This document shows positions 52,162 through 61,581 of a DNA stretch of 64,000 nt, one piece after another. Source of the DNA: Paenibacillus cremeus (GTDB lineage Bacteria > Bacillota > Bacilli > Paenibacillales > NBRC-103111); the NCBI RefSeq assembly GCF_007786445.1, contig NZ_VNJI01000001.1:343450-407449 (forward strand). Reading direction: 5' to 3'. The notes under the pieces are model-generated. The model was not told the DNA's origin. It ran no database searches and worked only from the letters and a program-made list of their open reading frames with translations. Position 1 is the stretch's first letter; every line of letters starts with the position of its first letter. Made by a program: the position numbers and the translations under genes.

Positions 52162-53118
52162 TCAATAGACGCCTTCCTCGCCAAACCGTTTGGCCAGCCA
52201 GTTGGCGCCTACGACCAGAACTAGTCCAACAACCGACTTGAACAATCCGACGGCCGTCGTGAAGCTGAACTTCCCGCCAACTAATCCCTCCCGGTACACG
52301 TAGGTTTCAAATACATCCCCAACGGAGGTCACTGTGGAATTCAGCATCAGGAAAATATGCTCAAAGCCGACGTCCAGTATATTACCGAGCCTTAGAATAA
52401 GCAGGATGAATATCGTGCTGCGGATGGCTGGAAGCGTCACGTGCCACAGCTGCCGCCAGCGGCCGGCTCCGTCCACGATGGCGGCTTCGTAGAGCTGAGG
52501 GTCGACCCCGGTTAGGGCGGCCAGGAAAATGATCGTTCCCCACCCGGCTTCCTTCCATATACTCTGGGATACGATGAGGCCCCTGAACCATTCCGGTGTG
52601 GTTAAGAAGGGCAGTGCTTCCCCTCCGCTTGCTTTGACCAGCTCATTCACCAAGCCGCCTTGAGTTCCCAGCAATAGGTAGGTCATGCCTGCGACGACGA
52701 CCCAAGACACAAAGTGGGGGATGTAAATGACCGTTTGCACGAAACGCTTGAACACTTGCATCCGCAGCTCATTTAATAAGAGCGATAAAATTATCGGCGC
52801 AGGGAAGAAGAAAATCAGGTTATAAAAGCTGATCACTATCGTGTTGCGGAAGATGAGCCAAAACTTTTCGTACGTGAACAAGGTGACGAAATGCTTAAAG
52901 CCTACCCAGGTACTATCGACGATCCCTTGAAACGGACTGTAATCCTGAAAGGCGATGATGATTCCCCACATGGGCAGATACTTAAATAGAAGGAAAAAGA
53001 GAAAGCCCGGGACCATGAGCAAATATAAATCCCAATCGACGAACAGGCTCCTCCATTTTCGCTTTGCTGGAGCTGCCGTTGAGGCAATCGCAGGATGTCC
53101 GATTGAATCCGTTTTCAT
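52162..53118 (-). CDS. sugar ABC transporter permease (LplB type)
   Basis: A 318-residue permease with six helices, 'KYLPMWGIIIAFQDYSPFQG' and EAA loop 'LYEAAIVDGAGRWRQLWHV'. It starts at ATG 53118; the ribosome site GGAGGT is 12 bases away, slightly long. It is the first gene of the minus-strand importer and diverges from the heparinase-like genes across a region with two identical palindromic operators. No ATPase gene is present; a shared MsmX-type ATPase is presumed. Confidence 0.92.
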   Translation of the reverse strand: MKTDSIGHPAIASTAAPAKRKWRSLFVDWDLYLLMVPGFLFFLLFKYLPMWGIIIAFQDYSPFQGIVDSTWVGFKHFVTLFTYEKFWLIFRNTIVISFYNLIFFFPAPIILSLLLNELRMQVFKRFVQTVIYIPHFVSWVVVAGMTYLLLGTQGGLVNELVKASGGEALPFLTTPEWFRGLIVSQSIWKEAGWGTIIFLAALTGVDPQLYEAAIVDGAGRWRQLWHVTLPAIRSTIFILLILRLGNILDVGFEHIFLMLNSTVTSVGDVFETYVYREGLVGGKFSFTTAVGLFKSVVGLVLVVGANWLAKRFGEEGVY

Positions 53119-53193
53119 TATGATTCGTCGACCTCCATTCTTGGTTGGCTTGTCATAAAATTAATCTAACACCACTTGGTAATGGATGGAAAC

Positions 53194-53213
53194 AATCATT
53201 TGCAAATGATCAT
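53194..53213. promoter_or_regulatory. palindromic operator, copy 1 (importer side)
   Basis: AATCATTTGCAAATGATCAT, with a perfect 16-bp palindrome at 53195-53210. An identical copy lies at 53245. It contains TTGCAA as a possible -35 for the minus-strand importer. The binding protein is unknown. Confidence 0.75.
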
Positions 53214-53244
53214 CCATGGCTGCAACGGTGCGCCTTTTTTAGAT

Positions 53245-53264
53245 AATCATTTGCAAATGATCAT
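53245..53264. promoter_or_regulatory. palindromic operator, copy 2 (lyase side)
   Basis: Identical in all 20 bases to the copy at 53194 and exactly 51 bp from it (about five helical turns), so both face the same side of the DNA and could be bound together with a loop. Its TTGCAA (53251-53256) lies 17 bases before TTGTAT (53274-53279), a weak promoter for the heparinase-like genes. Confidence 0.75.
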
Positions 53265-53352
53265 GATAATCTTTTGTATCGGATTATTTATTTCCTGAAT
53301 TTTCTAGTTTAGAATGACGGTGTATGGAGATCTCGGGAGGTGGCTATGGACC

Positions 53353-55205
53353 GTGAATTACAAAGAATTAAAGGAAGCGTTGGATTTTGGGACTCAGGCA
53401 GGCGGAAACAGCCTGATGTTTACAGAAGGGCGCTCGAACGAGAAGTGGCTGGAAATTAGGGAAGCTGCTTTTTACAAGGACATGCTGGCTGAAATCACAG
53501 AGGCAAGCAGCAGACTTTTGAACGAGCCGATTGAAGCTCTTCCTTATTCTCTTTACAAGATTTTCGATGAAACCGGTTCCAGAAAGGAATACGAGCGGGC
53601 GTATTTCAAGCGCAGATTACGGCTGAACACCTTCGCCATCATGTCCAAGCTGTATGGAGAGAAGAAATACATTGAAGCTTTGGAGGATACGATTTGGGCC
53701 ATATGTGACGAATATACGTGGTGTTTGCCGGCGCATTTAGGTGGAACGTCCGTCTCTATCGTGGAAAATATAAACGGGCGAGAACCGAGCGCAGGTGAAA
53801 TCAGTGCGAGGGTTCGGGAGCACCGGCATGTGGTGGATTTATTCGCGGCTGAAACGGGCTTTGCGCTCACAGAGCTGATCGCCATGCTGGAGGATCGGCT
53901 ATCGCCGCTTGTCGTGTATCGGGCGAGAACCGAGGTGAAGGAACGCATCCTAGAGCCCTACTGCGAGCTGAACTCCTCCTTCCACTGGGAACGAGTGACG
54001 ATGAACTGGGCCGCAGTTTGCGGCGCAGGCGTAGGCGCTGCAGCGATGTACCTGATCAAGGACGACGCAACGCTTGCCCCGATCATCCAGCGTCTGATGG
54101 GCACGATGAATTGCTTCCTTAGCGGCTTTCACGAGGACGGTGCGTGTACGGAAGGCATCGGCTATTGGAATTACGGCTTCGGCTTTTTTGTTTCCTTTGC
54201 GGAGCTGCTGAAGCAGCGTACAGCCGGCCAAATCGATTTGATGCAGGGCGAAAAGATCAAGCAAATCGCTTTATATCAGCAGAAAAGCTATTTGACGGGC
54301 GATCATGTCGTCAGCTTTTCAGACGCTTCCTTAACAGCCAAGTATCAGCTGGGCCTGACGCATCTCCTTAAGCAAAAATATCCTGAGGTCGAGATCCCGG
54401 ATCTGAAGCACCGCGCGACCTTTGAGGACGATCACTGCTATCGGTGGGCCCATGCGATCCGAAACCTCGTCTGGTGCGATAGTCGTTTGACGGGCGGCCG
54501 CTGGGGAGAGGCTTTTTATTACCTTCCGGACTCTCAGCTGCTGGTCAGCCGATGGGCGGCAGACAACGAGAGCTTGGTTTGCTTCGCAGCCAAGAGCGGA
54601 CATAACAATGAGCCGCACAATCAGAACGACATCGGCAGAGCGGCGAAACCTTGCTGACCGATCCCGGCGCCGGGGAGTATACGAAGCAATATTTTGGCAA
54701 GGAACGGTACTCGTTTCTTTGCAACGGCTCACAAGGCCACTCCGTGCCGGTAATTGACGGCAGTTACCAACAGCAGGGCCGAGCCTATGAGGGCAAAATA
54801 TTGGATGTCCAGACCGGCCCGGACAAGGATGTTCTGGTGATGGATATCGCGCAGGCTTATGCTCATGATCGCTTGCAAAGCTTAATTCGCAGGCTGACCT
54901 TCGAGAAAAAAGGCAAGGGCCGGTTAGTGGTGCAGGACCGGTATACGTTTCGTGAGCCGCCGGCTTCTATCGTGGAGCGATTCGTTACTTTCCTCAAGCC
55001 GACGGAGATTGCGGAAGGACGCGTAAGAATTCAAGGCCGTCGGACTGCCGAGCTTGTGTATGACGCGGATCAATTGGCATGTACGATCCAGCGAGCGGAC
55101 TTCGTCAATCACCAATCCGGCAAGGTCGATCTTTACCTCATCGATTTGGCGGTGAAGTCTCCGGGAGTTGAGGAGCAAGTGACGGTTAGCGTGGAAATCG
55201 GTTGA
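53353..55205 (+). pseudogene. heparinase II/III-like gene interrupted by a frameshift
   Basis: Together the two open parts (53353-54657 and 54651-55205) encode a protein of about 620 residues homologous to the next gene. N-terminal alpha-toroid phrases 'TIWAICDEYTWCLPAHLGG' and 'CTEGIGYWNYGFGFF' are intact. In the catalytic/beta-sandwich part the frame breaks after 'HNNEPHNQNDIG' and resumes one frame over at 'SGETLLTDPGAGEYTKQYF'. Against the neighbour (NDVGHFIVYADGKPFLID) about five residues are missing, so roughly 13-16 bases were lost near 54640. The GTG at 53353 is the best start (GGGAGG 12 bases upstream); 53314 ATG has no site. Either a broken gene or an assembly error; no signal peptide. 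Confidence 0.8.
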
Positions 55206-55235
55206 TTTAACTCAGGAAAGGATGGGTGCCAAAAA

Positions 55236-57119
55236 ATGTTCACCGAACGTTATGTCAATGACGAGCTTCAGGAATGGTTGATTCCGAAGGAGTCTTTTAA
55301 ACCTTACCCGGCCATCGAGGATAGAGAACCGTGGGACTCGCTGCCCGAATCCACACGGCATCGCTGGATTTCCGCCGGGGAGCAGTATCTGGGCTACAGC
55401 TGGCCGACCTTGCCTGCCGTGCTGTACATGGATTTTGTGCGGAACGGAAACCGTACGAGGTATCAGGACATCTATTTTAACCGGCGAGAAGCATTGGCCA
55501 AGCTCGTGATCGCGGAATGCATGGAAAATAGCGGACGCTTCGTGGACGAAATTATTAACGGGGTGTGGTCCATCTGCGAGGAATCGTACTGGGTCGTTCC
55601 GGCCCACAAGTCGATCTCTCTGAAAAGCGCAGGGGATCCTCTGCCGGATGTGAGCGACCAGGTGATTGATTTATTCGCCGCCGAAACAGGAGCGCTGCTG
55701 GCCTGGACGCACTATTTGCTCGGCTCCAGACTCGAGAGGGAAAGCCGGATCGTGACGGATCGGATTCGGCTGGAGATGAAGCGGCGTATTTTGGATCCGT
55801 TCCTGGAGCGGGACGATTTCTGGTGGATGGGATTAGGCGACCGGAAAAACGTCAACAACTGGAACCCCTGGATTCATTCCAACTGTATTACAGCCTTCTT
55901 GCTCATGGAAGAGGATGCTCACCGGCGGGTTCAAGGCATCCAAAAGTCGTTGCACAGCTTGGACTCCTTTATGAATATTCATCATTCGGATGGCGGCTGC
56001 GATGAGGGGCCGGGGTATTGGGGCCGTGCGGGGGCCTCGCTGTTTGACTGCTTGGAGATGCTGTATATGGCCTCTGACGGTCGGATTAATGTATACGGTG
56101 AGCCGCTGGTCAAGGAGATTGGCCGTTACATCTATCGCGCACATATATCTGGAAATAACTACGTCAATTTCGCCGATGGGGACGCCAAGCTCTCGATCGA
56201 AGCCGATGTCGTATACCGCTTCGGCCTTCGGATCGATGATCCCCGGATGGCGGCGCTTGGCGCCAGCGCTTTCGAGAGTGGCCGTGGCGGTAAGCCCAAG
56301 CGCTTATCCCTGTTGCGTGCGATTCCCGCCCTCTTCAATGAGCGGGAGCTGGCGCTGGCGGCTCAGAAATCCGAGCCTCCATTCGTAAGAGATGTCTGGA
56401 TGGATGGCATCGAGGTCATGACGGCACGTGAACGGGAAGGGTCTGACCGAGGCTTGTTTCTTGCAGCGAAGGGCGGGCATAATCACGAGAGTCATAATCA
56501 TAACGATGTCGGCCATTTTATCGTGTATGCTGACGGGAAGCCTTTTCTAATCGATATTGGAGTCGAGGAATATACCTCCAAGACCTTCAGTCCGCGGAGA
56601 TATGAGATCTGGACGATGCAGTCGGTCTATCATAACCTGCCGACGGTGGAAGGGGTGCATCAGCAGGCTGGAAGGCCATTCGCAGCCTCCGATGTGAAGT
56701 ATCACTGCGGTGATGAGCTGGCCGGCTTGACGCTTGATATTTCAAAAGCTTATCCGCTCGAAGCAGGTATAGAGCAATGGAAACGAAGCTACATGCTGCA
56801 CCGTAGTGCCGACGATCATTTCATCGAGATCGTGGAGAACTTCAAGCTTCGCCATGAATCCAAAGATATTATGCTCAGCTTGATGACGGTCTGCAGCCCT
56901 CAGCTGGGCGGCGGCGGATTCATTACGCTTCAAAATGCAGAAGGGGACAAGCTGCAGCTTGAATACGACGACAGCGTGCTTGAGGCAGCCAGCGAGCGAA
57001 TCGAGGTAGAGGACCACCGCTTGCGGCAGGTATGGGGCGATGAGCTGTTCCGAATTGTGCTGAAGGCTAAGGCGCCGGCATCAGAAGGAACATGGACGAC
57101 CCGGATCAGGCAGCTGTAA
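55236..57119 (+). CDS. heparinase II/III family protein, cytoplasmic
   Basis: A 627-residue protein: alpha/alpha-toroid N-terminal domain ('GVWSICEESYWVVPAHKSIS', 'CDEGPGYWGRAGASLFD') and a heparinase II/III-like beta-sandwich domain ('AAKGGHNHESHNHNDVGHFI' with the His/Asn-rich signature, then 'LIDIGVEEYTSKTF'). Family members are polysaccharide lyases that cleave uronate-containing polymers or oligomers (heparin, alginate, chondroitin). The protein has no signal peptide, so it would act on imported oligomers. It is a tandem paralogue of the frameshifted gene 30 bases upstream. The exact substrate is not determined. Confidence 0.88.
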   Translation: MFTERYVNDELQEWLIPKESFKPYPAIEDREPWDSLPESTRHRWISAGEQYLGYSWPTLPAVLYMDFVRNGNRTRYQDIYFNRREALAKLVIAECMENSGRFVDEIINGVWSICEESYWVVPAHKSISLKSAGDPLPDVSDQVIDLFAAETGALLAWTHYLLGSRLERESRIVTDRIRLEMKRRILDPFLERDDFWWMGLGDRKNVNNWNPWIHSNCITAFLLMEEDAHRRVQGIQKSLHSLDSFMNIHHSDGGCDEGPGYWGRAGASLFDCLEMLYMASDGRINVYGEPLVKEIGRYIYRAHISGNNYVNFADGDAKLSIEADVVYRFGLRIDDPRMAALGASAFESGRGGKPKRLSLLRAIPALFNERELALAAQKSEPPFVRDVWMDGIEVMTAREREGSDRGLFLAAKGGHNHESHNHNDVGHFIVYADGKPFLIDIGVEEYTSKTFSPRRYEIWTMQSVYHNLPTVEGVHQQAGRPFAASDVKYHCGDELAGLTLDISKAYPLEAGIEQWKRSYMLHRSADDHFIEIVENFKLRHESKDIMLSLMTVCSPQLGGGGFITLQNAEGDKLQLEYDDSVLEAASERIEVEDHRLRQVWGDELFRIVLKAKAPASEGTWTTRIRQL

Positions 57120-57132
57120 GGGGGTCGTCCGT

Positions 57133-57177
57133 CAGGGTAGGGGAGCTTGCGTTACCGCACGCTCCTCTCCTGCTTTT
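57133..57177 (+). terminator. hairpin after the heparinase-like gene, probable terminator
   Basis: GGGGAGCTTGCG (57140-57151) pairs with CGCACGCTCCTC (57156-57167), one mismatch, extended by CAGG/CCTG. The T run (CTTTT) is short, so termination may be partial. The remaining leader to 57342 holds a possible -10 (TATACT) and the AGGAGG site of the next gene. Confidence 0.5.
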
Positions 57178-57342
57178 ACAGACGGAAATCCGGGAAAGGC
57201 GGGGATCGGTTTGAACGTAATACCGAAACGACCGTATCTGTTACCGTTGGCTATGACTTCATTCATGATATACTGAGTAGACAGGAGAGGGGGGATAGTC
57301 ACCTCTGCCAGAGTACCATGATTATTATAGGAGGAAGTAACG

Positions 57343-58806
57343 ATGGAGCATGAGCAGCTTAAAGAATTTGTCACGTATGAAGCATTCGGTGCCAAGGGTG
57401 ATGGCGAGACCGACGACATGGAGGCGATTTGTGCCGCACATGCCTATGCCAATTCGCATGGGTTACCGGTCAAGACGAAGCCTGATGCCACGTATTATAT
57501 TGGATCCAAAGCTTTAACAGCGGTGATCGAAACCGATGTGGATTGGGGGACTACCCGATTTACCATTGACGATACGGCAGTAGAAAATCATAAGCTGGCT
57601 TGTTTTCACGTTAGGTCTGTACATCAGCCTTATGAAGTGAAGATCCAGACTCTGACCCGAGATCAGAAGCAATTGGATCTTCACTTGGAGGACGATTGCT
57701 ATGTTATTGTAGCCAATGCCAACGTAAAAAGGTTTATCCGCTATGGATTAAATCAGGACAATGGTTCCACCCAGACCGACTGCTTTATTTTGAACAAAGA
57801 TGGGTTCATTGCTTCACCAATTGATTGGGACTACGAGGAATTTACCCGGGCAGAGGCATGGCCGATCGATCAGATCGTTTTGAAAATCAACGGCGGTATT
57901 TTTACAACCCTAGCGAATCGCGGAGAGTCCAAATATGATTATTACAGCCGTGGGATCGACATCACTCGTTCCAATACCGTAATTGACGGGATGGTCCATT
58001 ATGTAGCAGGTGAAATAGGACACGGCTCTCCGTACAGAGGATTTTTAAGTGCCATGCGTTGTGCTTATGTGACCTTTCAGAACTGCTTCGTTAGCGGACA
58101 TAAGATTTATACGACCATTGGCTCGGCTGGTGAGCCTGTTCGGATGGGCTCTTATGATCTGCATGCGAATAGTGTCATTGATTTTAAGCTGCTGAATTGT
58201 CGGATGAACAATATTACAGACCGTACGCGCTGGGGCGTTATAGGCTCTAATTTTTGCAAAAATATATGGGTGGAAAACTGCACGTTATCGCGGCTGGACG
58301 CGCATATGGGAGTCTCCGGTACATATACCATTAAGGACAGCCATATGGGGTGGCAGGGGGTTAATGCCATTGGCAGAGGACTGTTGACCCTTGACAACGT
58401 AGTAGCTTACGGGCGATCGCTAGTGGAATTTCGGCATGATTACGGCAGCACATGGGAAGGCAACGTCGTCATTCGGGACTCCAAGTGGATTCCATCCGGT
58501 ACCGGCGCCCTAGAGCTGTTTTCCATGGGGAATCATGGTGAGCATGATTTCGGCTATCCGTGCTACATGCCTCAGCAAGTGGAGATTGTGAACCTGCATG
58601 TAGATGATTCTAACTTACCGGAAGACTATGAAGGCTTGTACTTGTTTTCCGATCCTTGTGATCAAGGGAGCTATGACGAAAAGCCCTATCCTTATCTGGC
58701 GTGTAAAAAAATGACGGGTCAAAATATCACCACAGCAAGCGGTAAGCAGCTCCAAATTTGTCGAAACCCGAAGCCTTTTGCGCAGACAGAGGTATTACTA
58801 TCGTAA
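57343..58806 (+). CDS. right-handed beta-helix protein, pectate-lyase superfamily
   Basis: A 487-residue protein that opens with 'VTYEAFGAKGDGETDDMEAI', the N-terminal signature of the pectate-lyase-3/polygalacturonase-like beta-helix group. Repeating short strands follow ('SNTVIDGMVHYVAG', 'NSVIDFKLLNCRMNN', 'KNIWVENCTLSRL', 'GTYTIKDSHMGW', 'LLTLDNVVAYG'), as in helix coils. It likely cleaves or binds uronic-acid glycans. No signal peptide is seen, which is unusual for this family and fits the intracellular scheme of the region. TAGGAGGAAG precedes the ATG. It closes the glycan region; a strong terminator follows. Confidence 0.8.
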   Translation: MEHEQLKEFVTYEAFGAKGDGETDDMEAICAAHAYANSHGLPVKTKPDATYYIGSKALTAVIETDVDWGTTRFTIDDTAVENHKLACFHVRSVHQPYEVKIQTLTRDQKQLDLHLEDDCYVIVANANVKRFIRYGLNQDNGSTQTDCFILNKDGFIASPIDWDYEEFTRAEAWPIDQIVLKINGGIFTTLANRGESKYDYYSRGIDITRSNTVIDGMVHYVAGEIGHGSPYRGFLSAMRCAYVTFQNCFVSGHKIYTTIGSAGEPVRMGSYDLHANSVIDFKLLNCRMNNITDRTRWGVIGSNFCKNIWVENCTLSRLDAHMGVSGTYTIKDSHMGWQGVNAIGRGLLTLDNVVAYGRSLVEFRHDYGSTWEGNVVIRDSKWIPSGTGALELFSMGNHGEHDFGYPCYMPQQVEIVNLHVDDSNLPEDYEGLYLFSDPCDQGSYDEKPYPYLACKKMTGQNITTASGKQLQICRNPKPFAQTEVLLS

Positions 58807-58813
58807 TAAGTTT

Positions 58814-58846
58814 AACCGCCTTATTTGTTTAAGGCGGTTTTATTTT
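58814..58846. terminator. bidirectional terminator after the beta-helix gene
   Basis: AACCGCCTTA (58814-58823) pairs with TAAGGCGGTT (58830-58839), T-rich on both sides. It also serves the convergent GT2 gene. Confidence 0.9.
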
Positions 58847-58869
58847 GTTACGGATGTTAGAAGTTCCTC

Positions 58870-59598
58870 CTATTCTCGTACGACGTATTTTTTGTAATTG
58901 TCTCCTCGCGCTATGATTCGGGTTTGGGGATGAGACAAAAACTCCTTGTCTGTTTTTTTCCAGGTATGGCTGTTCGTCTGCTTTCGCCGCAAGGCGCAAA
59001 AATTGTACCGGTCCCCAGCATATAACTTGAAACCCTTCTTTCGGCAGGTGCGACAGAATTGTACGTCCTCTCCCAATGAGCGGTTGGCGAACTTAACCCG
59101 CCGCCATACCTTCTTCTTGTAAGTTAAAGTGCCCCCGGCAAGGACAGAAACAAATTGATTTTGCGCGTAAAAGCGTTGAATGAGCAGATGCTTCCCGCTT
59201 AAATGAATAAAATAAGCCCGCTTCCCTACAACGTCCGCCCCCGAGCTTTTAAATGCACGCATCATATCTAAAAGATAATTAGGCGCGTAGTATTCGTCGT
59301 CATCCATCCTTGCAATATAAGAGTGTCTGGCTCGTGCGGATGCAAAATTCAAACAAGCTCCTAAAGTATACTTGGAAGGCAGCCGGTAAACACGTGCGGC
59401 TTTGAATTTGACGGCTAATTGCTTATACCGGCTTAGATCAGCAGTGTCGCTGTTCACGACCACAATTAATTCTTTATTTGCCCATCGCTGACGTCCGTAA
59501 TTGTTGAAAAGCACTCGTGCGAAGCTTGGTTTGTTTGTGCAAATAATTACGCTGATCCCTGGGATTGGCGTGTTAGTTCCTTTTTGCCCTACCACCAT
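58870..59598 (-). CDS. glycosyltransferase family 2
   Basis: A 242-residue GT-A fold enzyme: 'GISVIICTNKPSFARVLFNN' at the start, the nucleotide-sugar/metal motif 'ARMDDDEYYAPNYLLDMM' (DDD) and an ED pair in 'SLGEDVQFCRTCRKKGF' as likely catalytic base. It resembles the short family-2 transferases found in spore-envelope glycan genes (CgeD-like), by impression. It lies 30 bases after the PIG-L deacetylase gene, in one operon. GAGGTGA precedes the ATG. Sugar and acceptor are unknown. The region is visibly more AT-rich than the fad genes. Confidence 0.85.
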   Translation of the reverse strand: MVVGQKGTNTPIPGISVIICTNKPSFARVLFNNYGRQRWANKELIVVVNSDTADLSRYKQLAVKFKAARVYRLPSKYTLGACLNFASARARHSYIARMDDDEYYAPNYLLDMMRAFKSSGADVVGKRAYFIHLSGKHLLIQRFYAQNQFVSVLAGGTLTYKKKVWRRVKFANRSLGEDVQFCRTCRKKGFKLYAGDRYNFCALRRKQTNSHTWKKTDKEFLSHPQTRIIARGDNYKKYVVRE

Positions 59599-59628
59599 AT
59601 CAACTCACCTCATACTCCGATTTGAAGT

Positions 59629-60330
59629 CTATCCTTTCATCCGAATGATCTGAAATGCTTCTGCAAATTCCTCATAAATCTGATTGCCGCGAAACTTCGC
59701 TTTATGCAGTAGACTTTCAGGATGAACGGGATGACGATTGGATCCGATTTGTGTCTTGTAAGCTTCCAATGCTTTCATTTTGAGAGCCATTTCCTCTTCC
59801 GTAAGCGAAATATAGAGATTCGGCTGAAAGGAAAGCTCACCGTCGGTCTCATAAACCAAGACGGTACCGTTCCAGAAATACGGTCGCGCAGCAGCTATGG
59901 CCGCCTGATGAAGAGCTTCGTGGTCTTGATGTTTAGTAATGGAGGGGATATACAGTACCGTGGGACGAAATTCCTCAATATGGTGTTCAAGATTTGTGAC
60001 CAATGCTGCACGCGGGATACGGTCGAGCTTGCTATCGTAAAGCTGCTTGCCAGTATGGTCAGGATAAAGGATATGATAATCCACCACCCCGAGCAGATCC
60101 ATCGCCTCTTTTAATTCTGATATTCTCTTTATACCACTGTAGGTGTCGTAACTTTTTTCCTCCTTATGATAGCGCTTCGATTTGCTTAATGTTAAGGAAG
60201 CGATAACGATCCGAACATCGCTGCCATGACTTACATATTTTTGTACGACACCAGCACAGCCAAGAGTTTCGTCATCCGCGTGGGGGGCTAAAATCAATAC
60301 ACGCTGTCCAGAGTAGAGAAAAACATTCAT
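59629..60330 (-). CDS. PIG-L family zinc deacetylase
   Basis: A 233-residue enzyme with the PIG-L zinc motif 'LAPHADDETLGCAG' (His and two Asp ligands) near residue 15 and the second site 'TKHQDHEALHQAA' near residue 135. The family removes N-acetyl groups from GlcNAc-type sugars and includes BshB of bacillithiol synthesis; this one is not clearly BshB. GGAGAAGGTG precedes the ATG. With the GT2 gene it could make and then modify an amino-sugar glycan. It diverges from the ATP-grasp gene. Confidence 0.88.
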   Translation of the reverse strand: MNVFLYSGQRVLILAPHADDETLGCAGVVQKYVSHGSDVRIVIASLTLSKSKRYHKEEKSYDTYSGIKRISELKEAMDLLGVVDYHILYPDHTGKQLYDSKLDRIPRAALVTNLEHHIEEFRPTVLYIPSITKHQDHEALHQAAIAAARPYFWNGTVLVYETDGELSFQPNLYISLTEEEMALKMKALEAYKTQIGSNRHPVHPESLLHKAKFRGNQIYEEFAEAFQIIRMKG

Positions 60331-60445
60331 GTTTATGACACCTTCTCCGAGTTTTGTGGAAATTTACCTATACAATCTATGAAAGATATCAACAAGATTC
60401 CTATGCTGTACCCTATCTTCTTCTAAAGTTAGGTGCATATCCGGC

Positions 60446-60473
60446 ACTGAATCTTAACTGAAATCGTATTGTA
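60446..60473 (+). promoter_or_regulatory. possible SigK-type promoter of the ATP-grasp gene
   Basis: AC at 60446-60447, a 17-base spacer and CGTATTGTA (60465-60473) match the SigK pattern (AC, then CATANNNTA) at all but one fixed position. Weak evidence alone; sigK lies 2 kb downstream. Confidence 0.3.
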
Positions 60474-60504
60474 AAGAGTAGAATAGTAGAGGTTGGTGAT
60501 AACT

Positions 60505-61581
60505 ATGGCTAAACAGGTCCTTCGCATTCTTCTTACAGGGGCAGGGTCACCTGCAGCTTCAGGTTTTATTCGTTCACTTCGTTTAAGCCAGGATTTGGAG
60601 TTCACTGTAATCGGCATGGATTGTAATTCGGATGCGGTAGGGTTTCATATGACCGATAAACATGTCGTCGGCCCCCGAGCGTCGGACGCCGCTTTTATTC
60701 CATTCGTTCTTAATATTTGCGCCAAAGAGAAAGTAGATTTAATATTTTCTCTTGTTACGGATGAACTCATTAAATTGTCGGAGGCTAAAGAGGAGTTGCT
60801 TCGAGCTGGAACCCGAATCTTGATCTCCTCTGCGGACTCACTGCGCAATGTCATTCACAAAGGACGCTTATACCAGTCGCTTCAAACGATGGGGATGTCG
60901 GTGCCCGAATTCCGTATTGTGAATACGCCGGCAGATCTGATTCATTCTCTATACGATTTGGGCTACCCTAACCACCCGGTATGCTTCAAGCCCGTTATAT
61001 CGGATGGCAGCCGTGGTTTCCATATCCTCGACAAAAACGTAGATAGATTTCAAATGCTTTTCCGGGAGAAACCCAGTTCTGCTCATATCGGTGAAGAAGA
61101 ATTGATACGAATTCTAGTGGGGCACGTTGAAATACCGGAAACCTTAGTGATGGAATATTTACCTTATGAGGAGTACAGTGTGGATCTTCTCGCAGCAGAC
61201 GGAAAAGTGGTTGTGGCGATTCCTAGACTCCGCGAGGCTACAGTAGGGGGCATTACGACGAAAGGCTTGATCACAAGAGAGCAGGATATTATTGATTATG
61301 CGGTTACAGTTGCCGAAGGATTAAATTTGAATGGCAATATCGGTGTGCAAATCCGCCGTGACCGGCAGCGCAATCCCAAAATTGTAGAGATCAACCCGAG
61401 AATTCAAGGGACCATTGTCCATTGTACAGCAGCCGGGATCAACCTTCCTGTACTTGCTGTAAAACAGGCATTTGGTATCGTACCAAGTAAAGAGGAGCTT
61501 GGAGTTAAATGGGGAACCCGGATGACGCGTTATTGGGAGGAGGTTTTCCACGATGCTCATGGATCTTCATATGCACTCTAA
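60505..61581 (+). CDS. ATP-grasp enzyme (carbamoyl-phosphate-synthase-like)
   Basis: A 358-residue protein with a nucleotide-binding N-terminal domain ('RILLTGAGSPAASGFIRSL') and an ATP-grasp fold: 'VCFKPVISDGSRGFHIL' (ATP loop), 'LVMEYLPYEEYSVDLLAADG' and 'NIGVQIRRDRQRNPKIVEIN' with the metal-binding E-x-N. Such enzymes join a carboxylate to an amine or similar group using ATP. GAGGTTGG precedes ATG 60505. The last 29 bases overlap the PHP gene, so the two are coupled. Substrate unknown; PylC/sugar-modifying paralogues are possible. Confidence 0.85.
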   Translation: MAKQVLRILLTGAGSPAASGFIRSLRLSQDLEFTVIGMDCNSDAVGFHMTDKHVVGPRASDAAFIPFVLNICAKEKVDLIFSLVTDELIKLSEAKEELLRAGTRILISSADSLRNVIHKGRLYQSLQTMGMSVPEFRIVNTPADLIHSLYDLGYPNHPVCFKPVISDGSRGFHILDKNVDRFQMLFREKPSSAHIGEEELIRILVGHVEIPETLVMEYLPYEEYSVDLLAADGKVVVAIPRLREATVGGITTKGLITREQDIIDYAVTVAEGLNLNGNIGVQIRRDRQRNPKIVEINPRIQGTIVHCTAAGINLPVLAVKQAFGIVPSKEELGVKWGTRMTRYWEEVFHDAHGSSYAL

